From assembly GCA_014872785.1 (NCBI GenBank), contig WKFJ01000006.1:1-64000 (forward strand): DNA of 64,000 nucleotides, written 5' to 3'. The notes below the pieces were generated by a model that worked only from the letters and a program-made list of their open reading frames with translations, ran no database searches and had not been told where the DNA came from. The position numbers and the translations under genes were made by a program. This DNA comes from Alteromonadaceae bacterium (GTDB taxonomy: Bacteria > Pseudomonadota > Gammaproteobacteria > Enterobacterales > Alteromonadaceae). The stretch's first letter is position 1; each line of letters opens with the position of its first letter. Positions 27,012-36,869 of this stretch are shown here, in pieces.

Positions 27012-27833
27012 TTAACCCTTGGGCATCTTGTCCATCATGTTAGCCAATTTATCCATAACAACGGTCGCCCCTGTTTGGCTCCAACCTCCATCAACAGGCA
27101 ATATGGCGCCGGTTATGTATGCCGAAAACTCAGAACAGATAATACCGGCAGAATTGGCGATATCTTCCACGGTTCCTTGGCGACCAAGCGGCACAGATTG
27201 CGTCACAGCCTCTTGTAACTGAGGGGTGGGTGCCAATCTATCCATACCTTCAGTGTTGGCGATAGGCCCTGGGACAATGGAGTTAACTCTCACTCCGGCA
27301 CTGCCCCACTCCATCGCCAACGTGCGTGTCACCATGTCAACACCGGCCTTTGCCGAGCAAACATGAGACTGATAGCTCATGGGTAAAAAGGCTTGCGGTG
27401 CAGATATGTTCACCACGCTTGCACCCGGCTTGGTCAAATATTGAAAACTGTTCTGCATTACGTGGTAGGTCCCGAGCAAGTCGATTTCAATGACCGAACG
27501 AATGGCGTTAGCAGACATATCGTTTACTTTTGCGGGGAAGTTGCCAGCAGCGCCCGATATCAAAATATCGATTGTCTCAGTAAAAAAGTCTGACACTTTA
27601 GCAAAGCCTGCCGCTACCTGTTCATTGTCACGCACATCAAATGTGGTGCCAAAGGCATTTGCACCCAACGCTTTTAATTGCTCAACTGCGGCGTCTACTT
27701 TGTCTTGCTTACGGGAGGCCACTGCGACGTTCGCCCCCCATTTTGCAAAGCCGCATGCCACGCCCAAATTAATGCCACTGGTACCACCTACGACAAAGAC
27801 ATTCTTTCCAGTAAAATCGAGTTGTGTTGCCAT
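27012..27833 (-). CDS. SDR oxidoreductase, 2,4-dienoyl-CoA reductase-like
   Basis: A 273-residue short-chain dehydrogenase: cofactor motif GGTSGINLG, acidic DVRDNEQV, and a GPIANTEGMDRLAP segment like that of peroxisomal-type 2,4-dienoyl-CoA reductases. The usual YxxxK is replaced: the catalytic-helix Lys is present in HVCSAKAG but the residue four before it is Val. The same replacement is known in dienoyl-CoA reductases. The ATG follows GGGGA. It starts 9 bases after the enoyl-CoA isomerase-like gene. Together they would channel unsaturated fatty acids into beta-oxidation. Confidence 0.87.
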   Translation of the reverse strand: MATQLDFTGKNVFVVGGTSGINLGVACGFAKWGANVAVASRKQDKVDAAVEQLKALGANAFGTTFDVRDNEQVAAGFAKVSDFFTETIDILISGAAGNFPAKVNDMSANAIRSVIEIDLLGTYHVMQNSFQYLTKPGASVVNISAPQAFLPMSYQSHVCSAKAGVDMVTRTLAMEWGSAGVRVNSIVPGPIANTEGMDRLAPTPQLQEAVTQSVPLGRQGTVEDIANSAGIICSEFSAYITGAILPVDGGWSQTGATVVMDKLANMMDKMPKG

Positions 27834-27842
27834 AATAATCCC

Positions 27843-28562
27843 CTATTGTGCGAGCAGCTGTAAGTTGTCTATTAGTGGCTTATTCTCAGTTTCGATCACT
27901 TCGATGATACTTTTGTGCATGCGTTTCTTATGCTCAGCAAAAATAGGACGCTTTTTATCAAACGCGGCGGCAAATTTCATTACGCCATCCATTAACGTGA
28001 CATCATCAGCAAATACCTGTTCGGCAATGTTATCTGCCGCTAAATCGTTACCTGTTAACCTGCGTCCTGTCAGAATCATTTCATTCATACGATGAGCAGG
28101 AATGGCTTTTTTAATGAAGGCTAACATGCCAGGCAAAAATGGAATCGAGAGGTCGACTTCTGGAAAACAGAAAAAGCCTTTGTCGGCGCGCATGAAACGA
28201 AAATCACAGGCACAGGCCATAATTGCACCATTGCCAAAAGCATGGCCATTAATAGCCGCAATAACCGGCATTGGGAACAGTAACAATGTTTTAAAAACTT
28301 CATCCATGTCGTACATGAATTGACGAACTTCGTCGTGCTTTTGGTTTTGTAACGCGGGCATTAACCAGTCAACATCGATGCCCTGGCTAAAATTCTTTTC
28401 ATCGTCAGAAGTAATAACTAGCGCTTTGTTTTCTGGGTTTTGCTCAATCGTTTTTAACTGTGCTAGAAGCTCTTGTGCAAAGATAGGATTCTGTTTATTG
28501 GCGCCGTTGGTTAGGGTAAGGACGGCAACACTACCTTGATTGGTTAATTCGGTAACAGTCAT
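27843..28562 (-). CDS. Enoyl-CoA hydratase/isomerase (delta3-delta2-enoyl-CoA isomerase-like)
   Basis: A 239-residue crotonase-fold protein. Start set at ATG 28562, preceded by AAGGA; the open frame extends to 28649 across the regulatory palindrome and is not used. The oxyanion-hole segments are SQGIDVDWL and AINGHAFGNGAIMACACDFRFM. The catalytic region reads FPEVDLSIPFLPGM, with one Glu in the position used by enoyl-CoA isomerases. First gene of a two-gene operon with the dienoyl-CoA reductase-like SDR. A PsrA-like palindrome lies 36 bases upstream of the start. Confidence 0.87.
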   Translation of the reverse strand: MTVTELTNQGSVAVLTLTNGANKQNPIFAQELLAQLKTIEQNPENKALVITSDDEKNFSQGIDVDWLMPALQNQKHDEVRQFMYDMDEVFKTLLLFPMPVIAAINGHAFGNGAIMACACDFRFMRADKGFFCFPEVDLSIPFLPGMLAFIKKAIPAHRMNEMILTGRRLTGNDLAADNIAEQVFADDVTLMDGVMKFAAAFDKKRPIFAEHKKRMHKSIIEVIETENKPLIDNLQLLAQ

Positions 28563-28597
28563 TCTATTTTTCCTTATTTTTTTAGTACCGCCCGAAC

Positions 28598-28619
28598 AAT
28601 TCAAACAGGCGTTTGAATT
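28598..28619. promoter_or_regulatory. PsrA-like fatty-acid regulator operator
   Basis: A perfect palindrome with 9-bp arms, AATTCAAAC-AGGC-GTTTGAATT. The core CAAAC-N4-GTTTG matches the recognition pattern described for PsrA, the TetR-family fatty-acid regulator of Pseudomonas and Alteromonadales. It sits 36 bases upstream of the enoyl-CoA isomerase-like start, where a repressor would block that promoter. Confidence 0.72.
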
Positions 28620-28833
28620 AGTTATGACAAGATTTGGCAAGCGATGCAAGCTTTTTTAATAATTCGGAACCCACTGCTGATAGTTATTCTAAGAAGGATT
28701 AATTAAAATATTCAATCGCTCAAAATGCCGCCAGTTAATTCATTGATACAAGTTTGTAGTCGTAATTAAATCAAGCAAGAGGTAGCATGAGCCCAAGAAT
28801 TTTTTATCGTTACAACGAGTAGTATTAACGCCC

Positions 28834-30078
28834 GTGAAAACACTAAAGGCACTCGGCCTCTCCTGCATTTTGATATCTGGTTTTGGTAATGCACAAACCG
28901 CAACAGAACAACAAACAATACCTGCTGACTTAACGGCAGAAACATTCGCCGCTTGTTTACCTGAACTTTCCCAAAAGGCAAAACAGGCTGGTATAGATGA
29001 CTCAACGATAGCGCGTGGCTTAAGCAATGCTCAGTTCATTCCCAATGTCATTAAATACGATCGCAATCAACCCGAGTTTGTGCGCACCTTTCCAAACTAC
29101 ATCAGCAAACGAGTTACCGATTGGCGTATTAATAAGGGGCGCGATTTATTAGCTAAACACAAAGACCTACTTCAGGACCTATATGAAGAATATGGCATAC
29201 CTCAGCGATACATCGTTGCCTTTTGGGGACTTGAAACCAACTTTGGCGGTATTAAAGGAAAAATGCCCATTATTGATTCGCTCGCGACACTCGCTTGCGA
29301 TTACCGCCGCAGTGAATTTTTCACAAAAGAGCTGATTCACTCGCTTGAATTAATGCAGCGAGAGGCACTACCAAAAGAACAAATGATTGGCTCTTGGGCT
29401 GGAGCAATGGGTCACACACAATTTATGCCATCTGCTTATTTACAATATGCCAAAGACGGTGATAACGACGGTAAAGTTGACCTTTGGAACAGTGTCCCAG
29501 ACGCACTCACCTCGGCTGCGCACTTTCTCAAAAATCTTGGCTGGCAAGCGGGTTACCGCTGGGGGCGTGAAGTAATTCTTCCTGAAGGGTTTGACTATAG
29601 CCTTATTGGTCGGGATAAGTCGAAAACCTTGGCTCAATGGTCCGAGTTAGGCGTGTCACGCACCAATGGTGCAAGCTTAGGCAATAGTGATTTGAAGTCT
29701 TCTCTACTATTACCCGCTGGTCACAAGGGGCCAGCCTTCGTTGTATATAAAAACTTTGACGTGATTATGCGCTGGAACTTTTCGGAGTTCTACGCAATTT
29801 CAGTGGGCTACCTAGCCGATAGACTGACCGGAGCCGGACATTTCTCTGTGCCATTGCCTGACCTCCCCAATTATTCCATTGCCCAGGTAAAAGATTTACA
29901 AATGAAATTAAATCAATTGGGCTTCGACGTGGGTACCGCCGACGGAATAATGGGACCTGCAACTCGTCGAGGGATCCAAGGTTTTCAGTCGGCGAACGAG
30001 TTTATCGCCGATGGATTTCCAGCGCCGGAGCTGTTTGACGCGGTCTCAGAAGCAGCCAATTCTTCATCCGTTTTGTGA
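28834..30078 (+). CDS. Lytic murein transglycosylase (MltB-type) with peptidoglycan-binding domain
   Basis: A 414-residue periplasmic enzyme starting at GTG 28834, with signal peptide (cleavage near GNAQ). The SLT_2/MltB catalytic domain spans ~30-330, with catalytic Glu134 in FWGLETNFGG and the motifs GSWAGAMGHTQFMPSAY and DGDNDGKVDLWNS. A C-terminal PG_binding_1 domain occupies ~345-405 (LQMKLNQLGFDVGTADGIMG). It cleaves the glycan strands of peptidoglycan to give anhydromuropeptides. It has no lipobox, so it is a soluble relative of MltB. Confidence 0.93.
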   Translation: MKTLKALGLSCILISGFGNAQTATEQQTIPADLTAETFAACLPELSQKAKQAGIDDSTIARGLSNAQFIPNVIKYDRNQPEFVRTFPNYISKRVTDWRINKGRDLLAKHKDLLQDLYEEYGIPQRYIVAFWGLETNFGGIKGKMPIIDSLATLACDYRRSEFFTKELIHSLELMQREALPKEQMIGSWAGAMGHTQFMPSAYLQYAKDGDNDGKVDLWNSVPDALTSAAHFLKNLGWQAGYRWGREVILPEGFDYSLIGRDKSKTLAQWSELGVSRTNGASLGNSDLKSSLLLPAGHKGPAFVVYKNFDVIMRWNFSEFYAISVGYLADRLTGAGHFSVPLPDLPNYSIAQVKDLQMKLNQLGFDVGTADGIMGPATRRGIQGFQSANEFIADGFPAPELFDAVSEAANSSSVL

Positions 30079-30100
30079 AGGAATTCATTGATTTATAGCA

Positions 30101-30138
30101 AGAAGTCGCTATTGTTGTAACATACCAATGCGACTTCT
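30101..30138 (+). promoter_or_regulatory. Hairpin abutting the solute-binding-protein start codon
   Basis: AGAAGTCGC (30101-30109) pairs with GCGACTTCT (30130-30138), and ATTG (30111-30114) with CAAT (30126-30129), giving a 13-bp stem with one bulge and an 11-base loop. It ends six bases before the GTG start at 30145, where no Shine-Dalgarno sequence is visible. It may terminate mltB-like readthrough, bind a regulator or control translation. Confidence 0.5.
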
Positions 30139-30144
30139 ATTGCT

Positions 30145-31323
30145 GTGTATAAATTTATCAAAAACACCACATCTAAATATCTTATTATCGGTGTGTTAAT
30201 AGCACTTAGTGCGACTGCTCAATCCAAAGAAATCACATTAGCGTTCGGTCAAACACCTTACGACTTCCAGCCGGCCTTGGACGCGTTTAGTCGGCAGCAT
30301 AATGTCACTATAGTGACGCCAGAATCAACCCAAGATCTTAAAAGCGAACTGATAAAACGCAGCCGTAAAAAAAGACTACCCGATATTTTTATCGCACCTT
30401 TTGACTATACCGCACTTCCTAACTTGCCACTGTTGACGCTTGATAAATCTTGGTTCAACAGCGATATGAGTCAATCAGCGCTTGATTTGGTGCAGGTCGA
30501 AGGTGGCTTCTCCAGTGTACCTCTCGTCGCCGGCAACCACCTGCTACTGTTTTACAACAAAGCACTAGTCGACCAACCTGCACAATCGTGGCAGGAATTA
30601 GAAGCCCAAAAAAGCTCAATGACATCTGGGCAAAAGCTTATTGCGTGGGCCTATAACGGCATGTATATGTTTATCCCATTTCTTAGCGCATTTGATGCAT
30701 TACCGATCCAAAATAACGAACTGAAACTATCGGGTAGTGGCATGATTAAGGCGCTAGAGTTTTACTGGACTCTACCAGATAGAGGCTTAGCACACCCTGA
30801 TTGCTACATCAGTTGTATCAGTGAAGGCTTTGGCAATGGTGAAATAGCCTATGTTATTGACGGCATATGGTCTTACAAACGCTATTCTCAGGAGCTTGGA
30901 AACAACTTGGGGGTAGCACTTTTACCTAATATTAATAACCGCCCCATGCAACCTTACTTCAGTGCCCATGTGTTGGCGGTAGTTGACAAAGCAGATCAGG
31001 ATCAAGCGTTGGTGAAAAAACTGGCGCTACACCTACAAAGTTACGCAGTACAGCGGACACTTTGGCATAGCAGCAAAGCCTTGCCTACCAATGGCAAGCT
31101 ACTAAACAGTATTGTAAGTGCAGGTAATGCTAATGATGCAGCTATTATCGCGCAGTTAGAAGGTGCAATTCCAATGCCCAATTCGCCCTATATGGCTGTG
31201 ATTTGGGAAGCTATGTCTAAAGGCTTTAATCGCTATGGGGCTGATATATTAAACGCCAAGGAAGCGAGCGATTTGATGCAGCATCTAGCGCAAAGAACAA
31301 TTGATAGGCAGCAAACTCAGTGA
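30145..31323 (+). CDS. Extracellular solute-binding protein (ABC type, orphan)
   Basis: A 392-residue periplasmic binding protein of the maltose-binding superfamily: signal peptide (cleavage near AQS), [45 protein letters not shown] and [19 protein letters not shown] start without clear RBS. No permease or ATPase gene follows; instead the GTGA overlap couples it to a hybrid histidine kinase. I infer it is a ligand-sensing partner of that kinase (as in LuxP-LuxQ or TorT-TorS), not a transporter subunit. The ligand, possibly a sugar or polyol, is unknown. Confidence 0.88.
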   Translation: MYKFIKNTTSKYLIIGVLIALSATAQSKEITLAFGQTPYDFQPALDAFSRQHNVTIVTPESTQDLKSELIKRSRKKRLPDIFIAPFDYTALPNLPLLTLDKSWFNSDMSQSALDLVQVEGGFSSVPLVAGNHLLLFYNKALVDQPAQSWQELEAQKSSMTSGQKLIAWAYNGMYMFIPFLSAFDALPIQNNELKLSGSGMIKALEFYWTLPDRGLAHPDCYISCISEGFGNGEIAYVIDGIWSYKRYSQELGNNLGVALLPNINNRPMQPYFSAHVLAVVDKADQDQALVKKLALHLQSYAVQRTLWHSSKALPTNGKLLNSIVSAGNANDAAIIAQLEGAIPMPNSPYMAVIWEAMSKGFNRYGADILNAKEASDLMQHLAQRTIDRQQTQ

Positions 31324-33590
31324 AACAGCTTCCCTATTTTCACAGTGTTCTGTTTCGTTACGTTTTAATGTTCGTATTTGTGCCGATTCTGCTGATATCG
31401 GCATTCAATTACATTAACTTGTATCAGGAGTATTTAGAGGGTGGTCAAGCCTCAGTAACCTCACACACCGCTAGTCGCGCTTTTTATGTTGACCATGAAC
31501 TAATGGATTTAAGTCATGGCGTCGCCAAACTCGGTAGCTTGAAACCCTTGGCGGAATCACCGGTCAATATTCTGTATTCACACAATGCCATGTTGGCACT
31601 GCAAAGCTTCGTACAAGAAAACAGTTTCGTAACTGCAGCTTTTGTACAGGATGACTCGGGCTTTATTATCGAAGGATACCCAATTGATACTTTGCGCATT
31701 GAATCAGCGGCTGTTGAAAAAAGCACACTGCGTTTAATGAACCAAATATACTCTCAGAGTAATCCAGAACTTATTTGGGTAGACAGTAGCCAAATCAACA
31801 ACTTTTTCCTGACCGAAGAAGAGCCCGGCGGTTATCTGATGCTAGCGGCGCCATTGTTTGCTGAAACAGATTCACTCGTAACTCCTTATGAAACTACCGG
31901 TGCGCTTTATATTGTTTTAGATGCCCATGGTCTTATCGCCCATGACCACGCAAAGGAAGAAGAAACACATGCTCAATCTCATTTAGGCGCAGGCTTGGGA
32001 AAACATGCCTACACCCTTGTTTCCAACTCAACCCCCCTTATACAAGACAGTATTTTGCTAGCGGGCGATTTACTGCAAGCTACTTCAGCTCTGGAAACCG
32101 AAGTCTTGATTGGAAGAGACACTAGTGCTTTATCTTTAGTTGTGACCCATGAAAAAAGCTATTTTACTGACAACTATTGGTCGACCGTGTTGTTTGAGCT
32201 GTTACCCCTTTTTATTGCACTGCCTTTAATGGCCTATGGTCTAAAACAAATTACCCAACGATTGAGTAAACCATTAACCGAAACCGTAGAAATCTGTCGT
32301 CGTTTTGCGTCAGGTGATTACAGAGAATACAAATCGGATACAAAATACCAAGAGTTTGACTTGTTGGTGCGCCGACTTTATGCAATGGCTGACACTATTT
32401 CCGATCAAATAGATAATCTCAAACAAGCAAAGGAAAGAGCTGAATATTCGGAACAGGTAAAGGGGCAGTTTTTAGCAAACATGAGCCATGAGATCCGCAC
32501 CCCCATGAATGGCGTGCTAGGTATGCTGCAATTGCTAAAAACCAGCAACCTAGAAACTGAGCAAGAGAAACGCGTTGACATTGCCACAAACTCTGCGCAA
32601 AACCTTCTTGGTATTATTAACGACATACTTGATATTTCTAAGATTGAAGCCAATAAGATTGAAATAGAGTCGATTCCTAGCAACGTCAAAGAACTACTTG
32701 AAAAACAACTTTCTTCGCTTCAACTGGCCGCTGATAAGCGCGGTAATACAGTTATATTTTCTTGCTCACCAGATTTCCATCCCGTCTGGGAAACTGACCC
32801 GACAAGGGTAAGTCAGGTGTTCAATAATATTGTATCTAACGCGATTAAGTTTACCGAAAACGGTAAGATCAAAGTCACTTTGCGACAAGTCCACAATTTG
32901 TTTTTTGAGTTTGCCGTAAGTGATACTGGGATTGGGATCCCCAAAGAAAAGCTACCAACTTTGTTTGAAGCTTTCAGTCAGGCCGATATCTCGACGACTA
33001 GGCAATACGGTGGTACCGGCTTAGGATTGACCATTAGTAAAAACCTGTGCGAGCTAATGGGGGGTGAACTAACAGTAGAAAGTGCACTGGGTGCGGGCTC
33101 CACCTTTACCGCGAAGTTTAGTGCGGTAATGGTTAAACAACTCGCCGTTGCAACTGGGGCTCCCCAACTTGAACCCATGATTAATTCGGTAATCGAACCC
33201 ACATTTGACACTGCCCCTGTCAGCCGAAAACAAATTCTGATTGCAGAAGACAACGAGATTAACCGGGAAGTCCTCAAAGCCATGTTGACTCCATACGCAG
33301 TAGATCTCGAATTTGCCGATCATGGTCAACATGCAATTGACTTACTGACGACATACAGTCCCGATGCCATCCTCATGGATGTTCACATGCCCGTGATGGA
33401 TGGCGTAGAAGCAACAAGTAAAATAAGAGCCAGTGGCGTTACATTGCCCATTATCATGCAAACCGCCAATGTAATGAGTGAGGATGTAGAAACCTATTAT
33501 CACAATGGTGCTAACGATTTAATCGCCAAGCCTTTTGTAAAACAAGACCTTATCAATACACTGGAAAAGTGGTTGGGCAAAATCAGCTAA
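31320..33590 (+). CDS. Hybrid sensor histidine kinase with C-terminal receiver
   Basis: A 756-residue membrane kinase: TM ~13-30, a large periplasmic sensor domain (~35-290), TM ~295-312, HAMP, coiled coil, HisKA with His390 ([12 protein letters not shown]), HATPase ([29 protein letters not shown]) and a receiver with phospho-Asp687 (LMDVHMP). Starts at a GTG that overlaps the stop of the solute-binding gene (GTGA), so the two are made together. It lacks an output domain, so a separate HPt or response regulator elsewhere must receive the signal. A terminator follows. Confidence 0.93.
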   Translation: MKQLPYFHSVLFRYVLMFVFVPILLISAFNYINLYQEYLEGGQASVTSHTASRAFYVDHELMDLSHGVAKLGSLKPLAESPVNILYSHNAMLALQSFVQENSFVTAAFVQDDSGFIIEGYPIDTLRIESAAVEKSTLRLMNQIYSQSNPELIWVDSSQINNFFLTEEEPGGYLMLAAPLFAETDSLVTPYETTGALYIVLDAHGLIAHDHAKEEETHAQSHLGAGLGKHAYTLVSNSTPLIQDSILLAGDLLQATSALETEVLIGRDTSALSLVVTHEKSYFTDNYWSTVLFELLPLFIALPLMAYGLKQITQRLSKPLTETVEICRRFASGDYREYKSDTKYQEFDLLVRRLYAMADTISDQIDNLKQAKERAEYSEQVKGQFLANMSHEIRTPMNGVLGMLQLLKTSNLETEQEKRVDIATNSAQNLLGIINDILDISKIEANKIEIESIPSNVKELLEKQLSSLQLAADKRGNTVIFSCSPDFHPVWETDPTRVSQVFNNIVSNAIKFTENGKIKVTLRQVHNLFFEFAVSDTGIGIPKEKLPTLFEAFSQADISTTRQYGGTGLGLTISKNLCELMGGELTVESALGAGSTFTAKFSAVMVKQLAVATGAPQLEPMINSVIEPTFDTAPVSRKQILIAEDNEINREVLKAMLTPYAVDLEFADHGQHAIDLLTTYSPDAILMDVHMPVMDGVEATSKIRASGVTLPIIMQTANVMSEDVETYYHNGANDLIAKPFVKQDLINTLEKWLGKIS

Positions 33591-33610
33591 CTTCACGCGA
33601 TATAGATATA

Positions 33611-33638
33611 AAAAAGGCTCATTTATATGAGCTTTTTT
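33611..33638. terminator. Terminator between convergent kinase and metalloprotease genes
   Basis: A 12-bp stem (AAAAAGGCTCAT / ATGAGCTTTTTT, one G-T pair) with a TTAT loop and flanking A and T runs, so it can work in both directions. Confidence 0.9.
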
Positions 33639-33670
33639 AGTTTTCATGCCAAAACAACTAATTGATTTAC

Positions 33671-36600
33671 CTATTCAATCAATTCTTCTGCAAGCGCCTG
33701 TTCATAATTTAACTTTTCTATGTGTATCGAGGGCTCTTCATCAAAGGTCACAGAAGTTTCATCTGATATGCTGTACTGCATTTTAACCGTATTCAGTGCA
33801 GCAAGCGGCATATCAGCACTGTTAAGCCCAAAACGGACTCTATCAATTTCTCCGTCACTGGAACGCAATATGTATTGTAACTGTGTAGAAGGTCTTCGTA
33901 CGGCAATATCTGTAATCCCATCGCCATCGTAGTCAGCAGGAATAGGAATATCTTCCTCACGAAGGCCAAAGGTCACCCGTTGAATGCCATCTTCCCTCGA
34001 GGAATTGTAATTGCCACCGCTACTGTTTAATACATACCAAATTTTCGACGAGGGTCTTCTTACCGCCACATCAGCTTTGCCATCGCCATCGAAATCTCCT
34101 ATCACGGGAATATCAGTAGACTGTGTACCAAAGTTGTAGCGTTGTACTTCTCCATTTGACGAGTAGCGAATATAGAAAAACTGATTACGTGGTCGTCTTA
34201 CTGCAATGTCGTCAATGCCATCCCCGTCATAGTCAGCTGGAACAGGTATGTCTCCTGCACGCTGCCCTAAAACAATCCGTTGAATGCCATCTTCCCTATC
34301 TGAATTGTAGTTACTGCCGCTACTGTTAAGGATATACCAAGTGAAATTTGATTCCCTTCGAAAAGCAATATCTGTGATGCCATCGCCATCGTAGTCAGCA
34401 GGCACGGGAATATCCGCTTCATTGGTACCGAATACAACTCGTTGAATACCATCCTGACGCGAAGAATTAGTGTTGTCACCGCTACTATTAAGTATGTACC
34501 AGGTATAATTTGTCGGTCTACGTACTGCCACATCCGCTATCTTGTCACCGTCAAAATCACCTGAAACAGAAATGTCAGTTTCACTCTTGCCAAAAAGTAC
34601 TCGCTGAATTCCATCTTCTCTGGAAGAGTTGAAGTTACCACCACTGCTGTTAACGATATATTGATAGAAGTTAGAGGCTCTTCTGACACCGACATCAGCC
34701 TTCCCATCACCGTCGTAGTCATAATCGACGAAACTGGTTTCAGGTTCAGGTTCTGGTTCAGTGCATCCGGTACTGACAGCCGAATCTAATGGGGCGCAAT
34801 CATTCGCATCTGTTACCCCATCGTTATCATCGTCTGAATCTCGATTGTTTCCTACCGTATCTAAATCTGTATCCAGAGATTCATTGGGATTATAAGGAAA
34901 GGCGTCAGTATCATTAGCTACGCCATCATTGTCGTAGTCATCCGCATTACTGGCATCAAAAGGTGCCGCATCACTGATATCATCCACACCATCGTTATCG
35001 TCATCGACATCAACTAGGTTATTGATGCCATCACCGTCAAAATCGTCAGAATCGTTGTCGCGGTCTAAACAGGTTCCCATGGGATTATAGGTGCTTATAT
35101 CCCAACTTTCCGCTACGTTGACCTCTTGACAGCTCAAACTGCTGGCATTGAATTGTAGAAAGGTAAGCTGTTCTTTGATATGACTGAGCGATGCTAAGCT
35201 TGTAACAGAGGTCTGCCTTAAATCCAATTGTACAATACGCGGCATGTTATAAAACAAGGCTAAGTCAGTTTCATCACTTGAGCTGATGCCAAAGGTATTT
35301 AGAAACGGGAAGTTGTCCAAGCCTTCAAGCGAAGAAATGCTATTGTCGTAACAAGTCACAAAATCCACACTTGCGTTACTGGTAACGTCTGCAAACGAAC
35401 TATTAATACAAGCGGTTAGTTCCGAGTCCTCAACCCCTTCAAGGGCACCCGCCACTGATTTAGTTAACTCTTCGTTAAATATATATTCAACTTGTTGCAT
35501 CACCTGCTCTAGAGCATATTTTGCATCGGCACCGCTTGCCTCGTTTCTGTCGATACCACATGGTAAATCATTCGGACACGTCAAATCAGGGCTGGAAAAC
35601 ACCGGATGGCCTGTCGCATCACCAAAGGCCTGCGGGTAACCCATAATCGTGGAGAAAACATCATTGACACCATAACCACGTCCATAGGTAAATACAGAAC
35701 CCTCTCCATCTTGAACCTCTGCATGAGCCAAGCCCATGTTGTGACCCAATTCATGAGTTAAAGTGTCTAACCCGCACTCCTGAGTAACATCTTCATCGGT
35801 AAATGTGGTCGAGAAGGCATTTACACTGACAGCAAAATCAAAGGAATAGACCTTACTACTATTGCCATTTAACCAACCCAAACCACACTCGCCGTCAGGT
35901 TCATTGTTCTTGATGACAGCAATAAAATCTGCGCTGTTTTCAATACGAGCATCCCAAATCGGTTGTAATAAGCTCGTTGCGATGGTGCCTTTGGTGGTAT
36001 CGTCCCCCGTGTACTGGGAAATATCATTTAAAATTTGTACAGGCGTAAACTCTTCCAAATTAGCTTGTACACTACCGGCTGACTCGATGGCTATGTTAAG
36101 CCCCGTGTTCTGGTAAATATTGTTCGATGTAGTGATGTATTGGACTAGGGTGTCGGACACATTGTTTTGCCCTTGGACAAAATCATCTGTGACAACAAAC
36201 AAAACCCGATAAGTAGAGGTATCATCAAGGCCTGTTGCCTCTGCCGAGGATAACGCTTTGATTTCTGGTGAGAAATTGCCACCTACCAACGATTTTTGTT
36301 CAATATGTGGAACAACAAAATCGGGCTTTTCGCCGCCCATTTTAAACTCTTTGAACATACGGCCATCATTGATGCGCACAGTACCTTTTTCTGTAGGGAT
36401 CCAAGCGGAAACGCTATCTCCTCGAACAAAGATAGCGGCATTGGGAAGACCCGAATTATTGCTCACATTGTAAATGGTTAGGCCGTCTTGATGCCTAATC
36501 GACACTACCGAACCGCGTAGCTGTCCCCATAAATGCGGAAGCACAACTTCAGAGTTCTGTTTGACAGTGATTAATTGACTAGGTGAAAAGTTGACTAGAG

Positions 36601-36748
36601 CCTCTTCCACTTCAATAGCGTGACTGCTCGTCACCTTTACCGATTGCTTGAGAGTAGATTGTAAGTCCCAAAGAAGTGTGTCGTTTGCATAGCTTTGTGC
36701 CGAGCTTAGCGACAAAACCAGCAAAGAGCTGAGCAATGACTTTCTCAT
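33671..36748 (-). CDS. Secreted metzincin metalloprotease with TSP3-like and FG-GAP repeats
   Basis: A 1025-residue exported protein; ATG 36748 follows GGAGTC and begins a signal peptide (cleavage near SYAN). A reprolysin-like zinc site, HELGHNMGLAH (His332, His336, His342), marks a metzincin. A short leucine-rich-like stretch and Asp-rich type-3 thrombospondin-like calcium repeats (DNDSDDFDGDGINN, DVDDDNDGVDD) follow. A PEPEPE linker then leads to six FG-GAP/VCBS repeats. The repeats alternate between ~54 residues (with an NSSGGNYNSSREDGIQR-type insert) and ~46 residues. It is probably a calcium-stabilised extracellular protease. The repeats match those in the gene at 1-3246. Confidence 0.92.
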   Translation of the reverse strand: MRKSLLSSLLVLSLSSAQSYANDTLLWDLQSTLKQSVKVTSSHAIEVEEALVNFSPSQLITVKQNSEVVLPHLWGQLRGSVVSIRHQDGLTIYNVSNNSGLPNAAIFVRGDSVSAWIPTEKGTVRINDGRMFKEFKMGGEKPDFVVPHIEQKSLVGGNFSPEIKALSSAEATGLDDTSTYRVLFVVTDDFVQGQNNVSDTLVQYITTSNNIYQNTGLNIAIESAGSVQANLEEFTPVQILNDISQYTGDDTTKGTIATSLLQPIWDARIENSADFIAVIKNNEPDGECGLGWLNGNSSKVYSFDFAVSVNAFSTTFTDEDVTQECGLDTLTHELGHNMGLAHAEVQDGEGSVFTYGRGYGVNDVFSTIMGYPQAFGDATGHPVFSSPDLTCPNDLPCGIDRNEASGADAKYALEQVMQQVEYIFNEELTKSVAGALEGVEDSELTACINSSFADVTSNASVDFVTCYDNSISSLEGLDNFPFLNTFGISSSDETDLALFYNMPRIVQLDLRQTSVTSLASLSHIKEQLTFLQFNASSLSCQEVNVAESWDISTYNPMGTCLDRDNDSDDFDGDGINNLVDVDDDNDGVDDISDAAPFDASNADDYDNDGVANDTDAFPYNPNESLDTDLDTVGNNRDSDDDNDGVTDANDCAPLDSAVSTGCTEPEPEPETSFVDYDYDGDGKADVGVRRASNFYQYIVNSSGGNFNSSREDGIQRVLFGKSETDISVSGDFDGDKIADVAVRRPTNYTWYILNSSGDNTNSSRQDGIQRVVFGTNEADIPVPADYDGDGITDIAFRRESNFTWYILNSSGSNYNSDREDGIQRIVLGQRAGDIPVPADYDGDGIDDIAVRRPRNQFFYIRYSSNGEVQRYNFGTQSTDIPVIGDFDGDGKADVAVRRPSSKIWYVLNSSGGNYNSSREDGIQRVTFGLREEDIPIPADYDGDGITDIAVRRPSTQLQYILRSSDGEIDRVRFGLNSADMPLAALNTVKMQYSISDETSVTFDEEPSIHIEKLNYEQALAEELIE
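33795..34730 (-). repeat. Six FG-GAP/VCBS coding repeats of two alternating lengths
   Basis: These bases encode repeats of the form DYDGDGxxDxAVRRP...Y...SS...FGxxxxDIPVPA. Four repeats are about 54 residues and two (the fourth and sixth) about 46, the difference being the presence or absence of an SSREDGIQR-type segment. DNA identity between the long copies is visibly high (shared stretches around GTTGAATGCCATCTTCC), suggesting recent duplication or gene conversion. Confidence 0.82.
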
Positions 36749-36869
36749 ATAATGACTCCAGTTTGGATTCCGTTGTCCAATTGAAAATCAAGTGTAGCAA
36801 AGTCATTGCCAATTGCCGCGTTTGAACCCGCTATTTGTAGGAATAGTTCATACAATGAGAACAATAACG

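Noticed and set aside
27012..27833. SDR pseudoenzyme because YxxxK is missing
   Set aside because: 2,4-dienoyl-CoA reductases naturally lack the standard motif, so the change is expected for this family.
30145..33590. Complete ABC importer operon
   Set aside because: Only the binding protein is present; the downstream gene is a kinase and no permease or ATPase is linked.
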